NCBI RefSeq assembly: GCF_024979255.1
Contig: NZ_JANLCN010000005.1
Coordinates: forward strand, 62,001-126,000
Origin: Herbiconiux moechotypicola
GTDB lineage: Bacteria > Actinomycetota > Actinomycetes > Actinomycetales > Microbacteriaceae
Direction: 5' to 3'
Length of the DNA stretch: 64,000 nucleotides
Shown one piece after another: positions 35,166 to 45,000 of the stretch. A model generated the notes under the pieces. That model saw only the letters and a list, made by a program, of their open reading frames with translations. It was not told the origin of the DNA and did no database searches. Numbering within the stretch: the first letter of the stretch is position 1; the number at the start of each line of letters is the position of its first letter. The translations under genes and the position numbers were made by a program.

Positions 35166-36743
35166 ATGGACTTCACCGAGCGTCAGCTCGAGGCGATCGG
35201 CATCGTCGACGATCTCCTGCCCGACTACTCCGCCTTCCACCGCGAGATCTGGGGCTACGCCGAGCCGGCCTGGCGCGAGTACCGCTCGGTGGCCGCCTAC
35301 GTGGCGAAGCTGCGCGAGGAGGGCTTCGAGGTGGAGGAGGGCTCCGGCGACATGCCGACCGCGTTCCACGCCACCTGGGGCTCGGGCGGGCCGAGCATCG
35401 GGCTCTACGCCGAGTACGACGCCTCGCCGGGCGCCTCGCAGGAGACCGTGCCCTACCGGCAGCCCCGTGAGGGCCTGCATCCGTGGGCGCCGGGCTTCAC
35501 GGATGCGCACAGCGCCCTCGGGGTCGGCGCGCTCGCCGGGGCGGTGGCGCTCAAGCGCACGCTGGAGCGCGCGGGCGGCGGCGCCACCATCCACTTCTTC
35601 GGCGAACCCGCCGAGAAGGTGTGCGGCTCGAAGTCGGTGCACGCGGCCAAGGGCTACTACGACCCGCTCGACGCGGCCATCTCGTTCCACCCGCTCTCCG
35701 ACAACACCGTCGTGGGTGAGCTCGGCGGCTGCCTCTACTGGAGTGCCGTGTTCACCTTCGAGTGCACCGACGACGAGCCGTGGCTGACCGTCGACCGCTT
35801 CGACTCGGCCGAGGCGAGCCAGCACAACTCGGTGCGCTCACCCGGCGCCGTCGATGCGCTCGCGCTCATGATCTCCACCACGAAGGCCACGCGCGAGAAC
35901 ATGTTCCCGCGCACGGGCCTGTGGTCGCTGAACGAGGTGGTGCTCGGTGGCGCGAACGCCACGGCCGACAACCAGGCGCCGCGCATCTCGCAGATCCAGT
36001 TCTCGTGGCGTTCGCCGCTGGTGGGCATCCAGGAGCAGATCTACGACGTGCTCGCCCGCTGCGCGAAGCACGTCGCCGGCATCACCAACACGGTGGCGTC
36101 GGTGCGCTGGGTCACCAAGATCCGGCCCGCCCTGCCCAACCTCGAGCTCGCCAGGGCGACCGAGGAGATCATGACCTCGCTCGGCCCGCCCGCCCGCGAC
36201 GAGAGCGTGGCCGAGTTCGGACGCGACCTCGAGCGCGCGCTCGGGCTGCCGGTGAGCGAGCAGCCCTTCCTCGGGGTGCTCGACACCATCACCCCGATCG
36301 AGGTGCGCGACGCGCGCATCCGCGAGACCATCCCGCCGTGGCAGGACTGCACCGGAGCCGACGACTACTCGGAGTACAGCTGGCACGCGCCGACGGTGCG
36401 GTTCTTCACCGCGAAGCCCCTGCTGAAGCAGGTGCCCGAGCTCAGCCACTGGTCGAACAACGCGATGAACGGGCTGGCCGAGGCGATCGACCCCACCTGG
36501 GTCTACGGCGCGAAGATCATCGCCGCCACGGCACTGCGGCTCATCGACGACCCCGCCCTGCTGGCCGCCGCCACCGAGGAGTACGCGACCCGCTTCGGTG
36601 CGGCGCCCGAGGAGTACCGCGCGCCGATGCTGCCGGCCGACTTCGCGCCGCCGGTCGACCTGCCGTGGCCCGAATACGTGACCACCGCGCGGGGATACGA
36701 GTGGGTGCTGCCGACGACCGGCGATCTGGGCGAACGGCTCTGA
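35166..36743 (+). CDS. M20-family amidohydrolase, AbgB-like
   Basis: A 525-residue metallohydrolase similar to AbgB (p-aminobenzoyl-glutamate hydrolase subunit) and to auxin-conjugate or peptide amidohydrolases. Metal-site blocks are visible: GLYAEYDASPG near residue 80, TDAHSALGVGALAG near 117 (where most M20D enzymes have a Cys-Gly-His), HFFGEPAEKVCGSKSVH near 142, AISFHPLSDN near 172 and YSWHAPTVRFF near 404. It should split an amide bond in the cytoplasm. It lies 97 bases after the importer ATPase in the same direction, and probably acts on the imported compound or a monooxygenase product. Confidence 0.83.
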   Translation: MDFTERQLEAIGIVDDLLPDYSAFHREIWGYAEPAWREYRSVAAYVAKLREEGFEVEEGSGDMPTAFHATWGSGGPSIGLYAEYDASPGASQETVPYRQPREGLHPWAPGFTDAHSALGVGALAGAVALKRTLERAGGGATIHFFGEPAEKVCGSKSVHAAKGYYDPLDAAISFHPLSDNTVVGELGGCLYWSAVFTFECTDDEPWLTVDRFDSAEASQHNSVRSPGAVDALALMISTTKATRENMFPRTGLWSLNEVVLGGANATADNQAPRISQIQFSWRSPLVGIQEQIYDVLARCAKHVAGITNTVASVRWVTKIRPALPNLELARATEEIMTSLGPPARDESVAEFGRDLERALGLPVSEQPFLGVLDTITPIEVRDARIRETIPPWQDCTGADDYSEYSWHAPTVRFFTAKPLLKQVPELSHWSNNAMNGLAEAIDPTWVYGAKIIAATALRLIDDPALLAAATEEYATRFGAAPEEYRAPMLPADFAPPVDLPWPEYVTTARGYEWVLPTTGDLGERL

Positions 36744-36758
36744 GGGACCGGAGTGCTG

Positions 36759-37706
36759 TCAGCGGGTGACGGAGTCCTCGAGCAGCCACGGGGTGGCCGC
36801 GATGTGCGTGCGCACGTAGGGCCACACCTGCACCTCGGTGACGCTCGGGATGGAGGCGATGGCGCGGCTGAGCCGCCCCACGTCCTCCTGGCTGCGGCAG
36901 GCGAACTCGGCGAGCGTGTTGAACATGCCGGTCTGCCACGACACGATGTTCACCTCGTCCATGTCGGCGATGGTGCGGAGCGCGGAGTCCACGTCGCCCG
37001 CGAGGCGGATGCCCATGTTGCCCACCACGGCGCGCCCCGTCGCGGTGCGGTCGAGCATCGCGGTGGGTCGGATGGTGTGCGTGGAGAACAGCTGCTGCAC
37101 GCGGCGGCGCACGTTCCAGTACGACTCGTCGACCTCGGCGGCGAGTTCGCGGTAGCTCGCCCTGGGGTTCTGCACGAGCACCCGGAGCAGCCGGATGTCG
37201 GACTCCGAGAGCTGGTCGTGGGGGATGGCCGAGCTCGAGTCGGGCCCGGGCTCGTCGGGCCGGCCCTGACTGTGCCACTTGTGGTACTCGAGCGTGCGCC
37301 ACACGTCGCGCACACGGATGTCGGGGTTGAGGTCGGTGATCTCCTGCAGCGTGCGGGCCAGCTCGTCGTCGTCGTGCCCGGCGATCTCCAGCAGCACGTT
37401 GTAGGGGCCGAGCACCTCGGTCATGTAGGTGATGTTGGGCATCCGCTGCAGCCGGAGCGCCAGTTCGGAGACCCGGCCGGGGTAGCTCAGCCAGGCGGTG
37501 CCGATGGCGAAGTAGCCCAGGGTGCTCGGATGCACGGCGCCGATGATGCGCAGCACCCCGTCGCTCACGAGCCGGCCCACGCGCGTGCGCACCGCGTCGG
37601 CGGAGAGCCCGACGGCCATGCCGATGTCGGCGAACGCCATGCGCCCGTCGTCGCGCAGCAGGGCCTGGATCTTCAGATCGGTGTCGTCGACCAGATAGCG
37701 CTCCAC
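36759..37706 (-). CDS. Two-domain Lrp/AsnC-family regulator
   Basis: A 315-residue protein, about twice the normal Lrp length, made of two tandem Lrp units. The first helix-turn-helix is DDTDLKIQALLRDDGRMAF near residue 6, the second SESDIRLLRVLVQNPRASYR near 158; each is followed by a ligand-sensing AsnC-type domain (ITYMTEVLGPYNVLLEIAGH near 97). GTG 37706 is chosen because GAGGGG precedes it; an in-frame ATG at 37745 lacks a ribosome site and lies only one base from a TACACT -10. Its position between the M20 and monooxygenase genes makes it the likely regulator of the whole cluster. Confidence 0.85.
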   Translation of the reverse strand: MERYLVDDTDLKIQALLRDDGRMAFADIGMAVGLSADAVRTRVGRLVSDGVLRIIGAVHPSTLGYFAIGTAWLSYPGRVSELALRLQRMPNITYMTEVLGPYNVLLEIAGHDDDELARTLQEITDLNPDIRVRDVWRTLEYHKWHSQGRPDEPGPDSSSAIPHDQLSESDIRLLRVLVQNPRASYRELAAEVDESYWNVRRRVQQLFSTHTIRPTAMLDRTATGRAVVGNMGIRLAGDVDSALRTIADMDEVNIVSWQTGMFNTLAEFACRSQEDVGRLSRAIASIPSVTEVQVWPYVRTHIAATPWLLEDSVTR

Positions 37707-37815
37707 GGCACCCCTCGCAGCGGGCGCGCCCAGCGGCGCGCGCATCAGTGTAGCGGCGATCTTAGCAACCTTCCTTCGCCTCGACGATAGCCCATCGCCC
37801 GGAAGTGTCGGCTTC

Positions 37816-37865
37816 AGTTACGGCACATGTGCAAAAGTAACGCGCTGGAAACATCGATTATGTAA
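37816..37865 (+). promoter_or_regulatory. promoter/operator region of second monooxygenase gene
   Basis: tgcaaaagtaacgcgctgg (37830-37848) continues as aaacatcg and matches the element at 29536-29563 at most positions. A further agttac lies 20 bases upstream of its agtaac (37816 and 37836). TATGTA (37859-37864) is a likely -10, 16 bases after GTAACG. It also lies upstream of the divergent Lrp-family gene. Confidence 0.6.
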
Positions 37866-37896
37866 ATTCATCTCGACTGATCGGGAAAGGGTGTCA

Positions 37897-39201
37897 ATGT
37901 TCCACCTCGCATGGTTCCTCAACGGGTACTCCGTGTCGCACTGGCACGGTCACTACGCCGGCATCAACAAGACCGAGTGGGCGAAACCCGACCTCTATGT
38001 CGACCTCACCCGCTCGCTCGAGCGCGCCGGCTTCGACGCCCTGTTCATCGAGGACACCACGATGATCGACGACACCTACGGCGGCAGCATGGAGGCCGCA
38101 CTCAAGTACGGCATCATGGCGCCGAAGAACGACCCCATGCCCTTGGTGCCGTTGCTGGCGCACCAGTCCAAGCACATCGGGCTCGTCTCCACCGTCTCGA
38201 CCATCCAGTACCACCCCTTCCTCGCCGCCCGTCTCGGCGCCACACTCGACCACCTCACCGAGGGTCGGTTCGGCTTCAACGTGGTGACCTCGGTGAGTCA
38301 CCGGGTGGCCCAGAACTTCGGATTCGACGAGCACCTGCCGCACGCCGAGCGCTACGCGATGGCCGAGGAGTGGCTCGACGCGGTGGGGGCGCTCTGGAAC
38401 TCGTGGGAGCCCGACGCCCTCGTGCTCGATGAGGAGACCCCGATGTTCGCCGACCACACGAAGGTGCACACGGTCGACTTCGAGGGCACGTACTTCCGCA
38501 CCCGCGGCCCCCTGAGCACGGTGCCGGGACCGCAGCACCGCCCGGTGGTGGCGCAGGCCGGCAACTCAGGCCCGGGGCGCGACCTCGCCGCCCGCAACGC
38601 CGACATGATGCTCGCGCTCGCCAACACCCCCGAGGGCATGAAGGAGATCCGCGAGGACATGCACCGGCGGCTGCGCAGCTACGGGCGCAACCCCGACGAC
38701 TTCAAGATCTTCTTCATGTGCCAGGTCTACCTCGGCGAGACAGACGACGACGCCCGTCGCACCCACGCCGCCGAAGAGGCCGTGCGCTTCTCGGAGGAGG
38801 GGATCGTGCGTCAGCTCTGGACCATGAGCTACGCCAGCGGCGGCGTGGTCGACTACTCCACACTCGACCTCGACGCGCCGCTGCCCGACACCCTCGGCAA
38901 TGGCGAGACCACCACCATGAAGGCGCTGCTCGAGGGCGCGGGCACCGTCACGCTCCGCGACCGGGTGATGGGCCCGAACAAGTACGGGTACGACTTCATC
39001 GGCTCCTCCGACTCCGTCGCGGCGCAGATGGACGAGGTGATGCAGGAGATGGGCGGCGACGGCTACCTCATCTTCGGGTCGACCCGGCGCACGAAGATCG
39101 CCGAGATCACCGACGGGCTGGCGCCCGCGCTCCGCCGCCGGGGGCTCATCCGTGAGTCGTACGACGAGCCCACCTTCCGCCAGAACCTGCTCGCGTTCTG
39201 A
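37897..39201 (+). CDS. NtaA/DszA-type flavin-dependent monooxygenase (second paralog)
   Basis: A 434-residue member of the same flavin-dependent family as the genes at 29647 and 39268: FHLAWFLNGYSVSHWHGHY at the start, FDALFIEDTTMIDDTYGGS near residue 46, RFGFNVVTSVSHRVAQNFGF near 124 and FEGTYFRTRGPL near 195. It lacks obvious defects. ATG 37897 is preferred to GTG 37891 because GGGAAAGGG gives better spacing. The next paralog follows after 66 bases, so the two are likely co-transcribed and may attack successive bonds or related substrates. Confidence 0.88.
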   Translation: MFHLAWFLNGYSVSHWHGHYAGINKTEWAKPDLYVDLTRSLERAGFDALFIEDTTMIDDTYGGSMEAALKYGIMAPKNDPMPLVPLLAHQSKHIGLVSTVSTIQYHPFLAARLGATLDHLTEGRFGFNVVTSVSHRVAQNFGFDEHLPHAERYAMAEEWLDAVGALWNSWEPDALVLDEETPMFADHTKVHTVDFEGTYFRTRGPLSTVPGPQHRPVVAQAGNSGPGRDLAARNADMMLALANTPEGMKEIREDMHRRLRSYGRNPDDFKIFFMCQVYLGETDDDARRTHAAEEAVRFSEEGIVRQLWTMSYASGGVVDYSTLDLDAPLPDTLGNGETTTMKALLEGAGTVTLRDRVMGPNKYGYDFIGSSDSVAAQMDEVMQEMGGDGYLIFGSTRRTKIAEITDGLAPALRRRGLIRESYDEPTFRQNLLAF

Positions 39202-39267
39202 GCCGCGCGTACCGCCCGCACCGCGCGCCCCGCGCATCCGCTCGACCCCTCTGAAAGGACCTCACCC

Positions 39268-40575
39268 ATGAGCGACAAGTTCCACCTCGGCTGGTTCGTC
39301 GACGGCTTCCGCGTTCCGGCCTGGAACCGCGACTGGTCGGGCACCTCCACCCAGGACTGGGTGAGCGGGCGCTTCTACGTCGACATGGCGCGCGACCTCG
39401 AGCGCGGCTGCTTCGACTACATCATGCTCGAAGACTCCAACTACGTGCCCGACGTCTACGGCGGCAGCACCGAGGTCTACCTCAAGTACGGGCAGCGGGC
39501 GCCGAAGCACGACCCCGCCGTGCTGGCCACGCTCATCGCGGCCGCCACCTCGAACCTCGGCATCATCACCACCCTCGCCACCACCGAGATCTCGCCGTTC
39601 CGCCTGGCGCGGCTCATGCAGACCCTCGACGGGGTGTCGGGCGGGCGCATCGGCTGGAACGTGGTGACGGGCAGCAACGACCGCGCCGCGCAGAACTTCG
39701 GCTTCGAGGCGCAGCCGCCGCACGACCAGCGCTACGACATGGCCGACGAGTTCATCCAGGCGGTGCGGGCGCTCTGGGACTCGTGGGAGGACGGCGCCGT
39801 CATCGCCGACGTGGAGTCGAACGTGTACGTCGACGCCTCGAAGGTCTCCGACGTCGACTTCGAGGGCACCTACTACCGCACCCGCGGGCCGCTCAACACC
39901 ATCCCGGGGCCACAGAAGCACCCCATCCTGGTGCAGGCGGGGGTGTCGCCGCGCGGGCAGAAGTTCGCGGCGCGGCACGCCGACTCGGTGATCGCCACCG
40001 GGTCGAGCATCGACGGGATGCGCGAGCTGCGCGCCAGCATCAAGCAGCACGCCGCCGACGCGGGGCGGAACCCCGACGACGTGAAGGTGCTCTTCCTGGT
40101 CGAGCCGATCCTCGGTGAGACCGACGAGGATGCGCGGGCCAGGCAGCAGCGCGTGGCGGCCGAGCGCGACCGGCTGCTCGACTTCGGGCTCAGCTCGCTC
40201 GCGAGCGTGACGGCCACCGACTTCTCCACCTTCGACCCCGACGAGCCGCTGCCGCTCGGGCTCACCACCAACGGGCACCAGGGCCAGCTGGCCGACATGG
40301 TGCGCTCGCGCCGGCCGCTGCGCGAGCTCGCGGTGGGGGCGTGGGCGGGCTCCGACGAGGCCGACCTCGTGGGCACCCCCGCCACGGTGGCCGCCAAGAT
40401 GGCAGGGCTCATGGACGAGGTGGGCGGCGACGGATTCCTGCTCACCTCGCTCAACCCCACCCGCCGTTACGTCACAGAGGTGGTCGACGGGCTCGTGCCC
40501 GAGCTGCAGCGCCTCGGCCGCGTGCGCACCGAGTACGCCCAGCCGACGGTGCGCGGCACGCTCACCGAGTTCTGA
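39268..40575 (+). CDS. NtaA/DszA-type flavin-dependent monooxygenase (third paralog)
   Basis: A 435-residue flavin-dependent monooxygenase: DKFHLGWFVDGFRVPAWN, FDYIMLEDSNYVPDVYGGS near residue 50, RIGWNVVTGSNDRAAQNFGF near 127, and FEGTYYRTRGPL near 200. It is closer to the first paralog (29647) than to the second in these blocks. ATG 39268 follows GAAAGGA. It closes the catabolic cluster. Like its paralogs it needs a flavin reductase, and none is seen in the window. Confidence 0.88.
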   Translation: MSDKFHLGWFVDGFRVPAWNRDWSGTSTQDWVSGRFYVDMARDLERGCFDYIMLEDSNYVPDVYGGSTEVYLKYGQRAPKHDPAVLATLIAAATSNLGIITTLATTEISPFRLARLMQTLDGVSGGRIGWNVVTGSNDRAAQNFGFEAQPPHDQRYDMADEFIQAVRALWDSWEDGAVIADVESNVYVDASKVSDVDFEGTYYRTRGPLNTIPGPQKHPILVQAGVSPRGQKFAARHADSVIATGSSIDGMRELRASIKQHAADAGRNPDDVKVLFLVEPILGETDEDARARQQRVAAERDRLLDFGLSSLASVTATDFSTFDPDEPLPLGLTTNGHQGQLADMVRSRRPLRELAVGAWAGSDEADLVGTPATVAAKMAGLMDEVGGDGFLLTSLNPTRRYVTEVVDGLVPELQRLGRVRTEYAQPTVRGTLTEF

Positions 40576-40643
40576 CCCGCGCCCGCCCGCCGGTGGCCGC
40601 GCATCCCGCCCGTCGCGGGTAGCATCTGGGCGAGGGGGTGCGG

Positions 40644-41945
40644 ATGCGCGGTGAGGGCGGGCCCGCGGGCGACGGAGGCGCCGCGGACGAACTGATCGTG
40701 GCGGCGGTGACCGCCCTGCACCTGAACGGGGCGGGTGCGGATCGCACGGCGCTGCGCGTCGGCAGGCTCGCCGCCGCGCTCGGCCGCGAGGTGCGCCTCG
40801 ATCTCGGCTGGGGGCGGTCGATCGTGGGTGTGAGGTCGTCGGCCGGCGGTGACGGTGGCGGCGGTGATGGTGGCGGCGTGGGCCGGTGGGCCGAGTTCGT
40901 GGTGCGCGGCGTGCCCGCGGCGATCGGGATGAACCGGGTGCATGCCGTCGACCGTGCGGTGGCAGGGGTGGTGCGGGGCACTCTCGACCTCGCCGCGGCG
41001 CGAGCCGCTCTGCGGGCTGCGGCGGCGCTCCCGCCGGTGCGGCTGTGGCTGTTCGTGCTGGCCTGCGCGGTGGGGGCGACGTCGCTGGCCGTCATCTTCG
41101 GAGCCGACGACCCGCTCGAGCTCGCGCTCGTCGCGCTGGCGGCGGGCGCCGGGGCTCTGCTGCGTCGCGGTGTCGGCCGACTCGGCGGATCGGTGTTCGC
41201 GCAGGTGGCGCTCGCCGCCCTCGTGGCCGGCCTCGTCGGCGCCGTGTCGCTCGGGCTCGGCCTGCACTCCGCCCTCGTTCTCGCCGCCGTGTGCCCCTGC
41301 ATGGTGCTGGTGCCCGGCCCGCAGCTGCTCAACGGGTCGTTCGACCTGGCCGCCCTGCGCATCCCGCTGGGCCTCGCCCGCCTCGCGTTCGCGGGCGTGG
41401 TGCTCTTCTCGGTCGGCGCCGGACTCGTGGTGGGGCTCGCCCTCGGTGGCGCGAGCCTGCCGGTCGACCCGCCGGCCGAGGCTGCGCCGCTCTGGCTCGA
41501 CGCGCTGTGCGCGGGCCTCGCCGCGGTCTGTTACGGGGTGTTCTACAGCGCGCCGCTGCGCATCCTGTACTGGCCGTTCGTCGTGGGGGCGGGCGTGCAC
41601 GCGCTGCACTGGATCGCGGTCGAGCTCGGGCATGTCCCGCCCGCGCTCTCGGCCGGTGTGGCGTGCCTCGTGGCCGCGTCGGTGCTGCTGCCCGTCGCGG
41701 AGCGTTTCGACCTGCCGTTCTCGGCCATCGGCTTCGCCTCGGTGGTGGCGCTCATGCCGGGCGTGCTGGTGTTCCGGGCGCTGAGCGCTCTCACCCAGCT
41801 GCCCTCCGCCGCGCCCGCCGAGGCGCCTCTGCTGCTCGTGGGTGCCGTCGACGATGCCACCCAGGCCGTGCTCACCGTGTTCGCCATGGCGCTCGGCTTC
41901 GTGGTGGCGAACGCCGCGTTTCGGCGGCTGCACCGGGTGCCGTGA
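40644..41945 (+). CDS. Threonine/serine exporter (ThrE) family membrane protein
   Basis: A 433-residue protein with the ThrE architecture: a soluble N-terminal portion of about 135 residues ([20 protein letters not shown] near 103) and then about ten hydrophobic segments, including CPCMVLVPGPQLLNGSFDL near residue 220. ThrE proteins export threonine and serine, or small peptides, across the membrane. ATG 40644 follows GAGGGG with proper spacing; GTG 40638 overlaps that site. It is followed by a strong hairpin and is apparently unrelated to the flanking clusters. Confidence 0.82.
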   Translation: MRGEGGPAGDGGAADELIVAAVTALHLNGAGADRTALRVGRLAAALGREVRLDLGWGRSIVGVRSSAGGDGGGGDGGGVGRWAEFVVRGVPAAIGMNRVHAVDRAVAGVVRGTLDLAAARAALRAAAALPPVRLWLFVLACAVGATSLAVIFGADDPLELALVALAAGAGALLRRGVGRLGGSVFAQVALAALVAGLVGAVSLGLGLHSALVLAAVCPCMVLVPGPQLLNGSFDLAALRIPLGLARLAFAGVVLFSVGAGLVVGLALGGASLPVDPPAEAAPLWLDALCAGLAAVCYGVFYSAPLRILYWPFVVGAGVHALHWIAVELGHVPPALSAGVACLVAASVLLPVAERFDLPFSAIGFASVVALMPGVLVFRALSALTQLPSAAPAEAPLLLVGAVDDATQAVLTVFAMALGFVVANAAFRRLHRVP

Positions 41946-41951
41946 TGACGA

Positions 41952-41984
41952 GGGCCCGGATGCGCGCGGTGCGCATCCGGGCCC
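41952..41984. terminator. perfect 14-bp hairpin between convergent genes
   Basis: gggcccggatgcgc (41952-41965) and gcgcatccgggccc (41971-41984) pair exactly around gcggt. It stands between the ThrE-family stop and the stop of the large surface-protein gene, and should end transcription from both sides. The stem contains GGATGCG paired with CGCATCC. Confidence 0.88.
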
Positions 41985-42009
41985 CTTCAGGTTGCGGGGT
42001 GCTGGGCGA

Positions 42010-45000
42010 TCAGCCCCGGCGTGCCCGGCGGCTCGTGGCGAGGGTGACGCCCGCGCCGGCGAGGAGCAGGAGCAGAGCGCCGGCCAGCCAGCCGCCGAGC
42101 TCGTAGCCCGTGTTCGGCAGAGCGGCGACCGAGGTGCCGTCCGTGCCGTCGGCCGTGCCCGTGCCGGTGTCGGTGCCGCCCGTGCTGCCGCCGTCCGACG
42201 GAGCCGGGGTGACACCGCCGTCGGTCGCGGCGACCTCCACGGCCACCCAGCCGATCACCGATCCGTCGACCGCGCGCACCACGAGGTGGTGGGTGTCCGC
42301 GGCGAGCCCGGTCGGCAGCGTGACGGTGACGGTGCCGGAGGCGCTCACCTGCTGCCAGCCGAGGAAGGCCGGATCGGAGTGCACCTCGGCGCCCACGAAC
42401 CTGCCCGCCAGCTCGGCGGCCCGGTCCTCGTCGCCGAGCGACACGGTCACGACCGAGCCGTCCACCGAGAGCACCGTCGCGTCGCCCGCCGCGGCCGCGG
42501 CGAGCTCCTCGTCGGTGAGCGGGGTGAGCGCGTCCACCGGGGCGACGACCGTGAGCACCGCCTCGTCGGAGGTGACCGAGCCGAGGCCGTTGGTCACCAC
42601 CGCACGCACCACGGCGCCGGAGTCCGACTCGTCGAACGGCAGCCGGAGCGTGGACTCCGTCGCGCCGTCGAGGGCGGCCCACTCGCCGTCGCTGCCCTGG
42701 CGCTCCCACTGCACGGTGGGCGTGGGCGAGCCCGTCGCCTGGACCGTGAACGAGGCGGTCGGGGTGCCCGCGGCCATCGGCGCCGAGAGGTCGGCCGGCT
42801 GGCCGGAGAGCGCTGGGGCGCTCTCGTCGAGTGTCACCGGCGTGGCCGTCTCGTAGGGCGCGTACACCACACCGCCACCGGCGTAGGTGTAGACGCCGTA
42901 CTCGCCGGCCTTGTCGTAGGCGCCTCCGGCCACCGTGAGGGTGGCGGTGAAGGTGCCGTCGGGCTCCAGCTCGATGGCACCGCGCTCGGCACCGCCGATC
43001 GTGGCCATGTCGGCGGCGTTCACGGCCCACACGGTCGACAGACCCGAACGCGCCGACGACGCGGCGCCCTCGCTCGGCTTCCAGGTGGAGTCGAAACGGC
43101 CGAACACCACGTAGACGCCGCCGAAGGACCCGGCCAGCGGCGGTCGCACCGCCGTGGTGGCCGCCCCGTCGGGCAGGAACCCGGAGCCGGTGACGGTGAT
43201 CGTCTCACCGTCGGCGTCGAGGCCCTCGGTCTTCGAGACCGTGACCGTCGGCTGGAGCGCCGACACCGTGAGAGCGGCCTCGGCGGAGACGACCGAGCCG
43301 AGCCCGTTCGACACCACGACCCGGTAGAGCGAGCCGGAGGCGGCCGAGCTCGCGGTGACCTCGTAGCTCGCCGAGGTGGCGCCCTCGAGGTCGGCCCACT
43401 CGCCGCCCGCGGGCTGCGACTGCCACTGGTAGGCCACCTCGGGGCTGCCCGAGGCGCTCACCGTGAACGTCGCGGTGCCGCCGACCGAGGTCGAGACCGC
43501 CGCCGGCTGGGCGTCGATCACGGGCGCGCTGCCGAGCGCGATCGGGGCGAACCCGTCGAACTCGCGCAGCTCGCGGCCGCCGTCGGTGGGGCTCCACAGC
43601 CAGGCGAAGCCGTACTGCTTCGACGGGTCGAGCGTGCCGGCGGGCACGGTGACGGTGTCGCGGCGGAACGACCAGTCGCCCGCACCCCACCGGTTGACGG
43701 TGCCCGCGACGAAGTCGTCGGCCGTCACGGAGTCCTCACCCGGCTGCCAGACCGAGGCGTCGACGAGTCCGCTGAGGAACACGCCCGGCTCGCTCCACGA
43801 GATCTCGGGCTGCTGCCCGAGGGTCCAGGTGATGGCGTTGTCCACCGAGGGGTCGATCAGGCCGGGCATGGCGTAGATCGGGCCCTCGGAGGCGGGGACG
43901 ACGTGGATCGTCGCGACGTCGGAGACCACGCGGCCGCCTTCGTTCTCGACCACGGCGCGGTACTGCACGCCGTCGAGCTCCGCGGTCGCAGTGAACTCGA
44001 AGATCTCGCCGGTGTACTCCGACTCGCTCCAGGTGGCCCCGCCGTCGGTGCTGGTCTCCCAGACGACCGTCGGGTAGGGAGCACCCTCGACGCCCACGAG
44101 CAGGTAGCTCGAGGCTCCCTCGAACACGGGCACGTCGCTCGGCTGGTAGTTGATGCCGGCCGGTTGCGTGACCACCGTGAGGGTCACCTCGTCGGAGTAC
44201 GCGACGCCGTAGTCGTTCTCGGCCACGGCGCGGAACACCGAGCCCGAGTCGCCGAGCGTCGCCGGCGGGGTGGCGTAGCCGTAGACCGACTGGCTGCTCT
44301 CGGCCCACGAGTTCGAGTCGCCGGGTGCCGGCGACCAGCTGCCGTCGGCGCCCTTGATCTCCCAGCGCATCGTCGGCAGCGGGTAGCCGCTGGCGATCGC
44401 CGAGAAGTAGGAGCCCTGCTCGACCAGCGCCTCGTAGTCGGTGGGCTGCTGGGTGAACACGGGGGCGGCCGACGCGGTGACCGTGAGGGTCGCCTCGGCC
44501 GACACCACGCTGTTCACCGACGAGCCGGCCACGAACCGCACCGCGGCGCCGTTCCACTCGGCCGCGAGCACCGAGGTGAGCACGAGCGAGCTGTCGGTCG
44601 CGCCCTCGATGTCGGCCCAGTCGCCGCCGGCCTTCTTCGCCTGCCACTGGAACGACACGTCACCGGATGCGGCGGTCGCCCCACCGGTGAAGGTCACGTC
44701 CTGGCCCTCCACGATGGAGGCGGAGGCGGGCTGGCTGGAGATGAGCACGTCGTACTCGGGCGCGGAGCCCGAGAACGCCACGTCGATCGCCATCGGCGGC
44801 TTCAGCGGGTCTGCGGAGAGCCCGCTGGTGTGCCAGTAGCTCGACAGCCCGGTGGCGTACTGGAAGTCGACGAACGACTCCGGCCACGAACCCCAGTCCG
44901 GGTTGGCGTCCTTGGCCGCCTGCGGCACCGCCGAGACGCTCTTGCGCTCCGAATCGGGGTTCAGCGGGTCGGTGAGCGGGAAGTAGTCCACACCCGCCCA

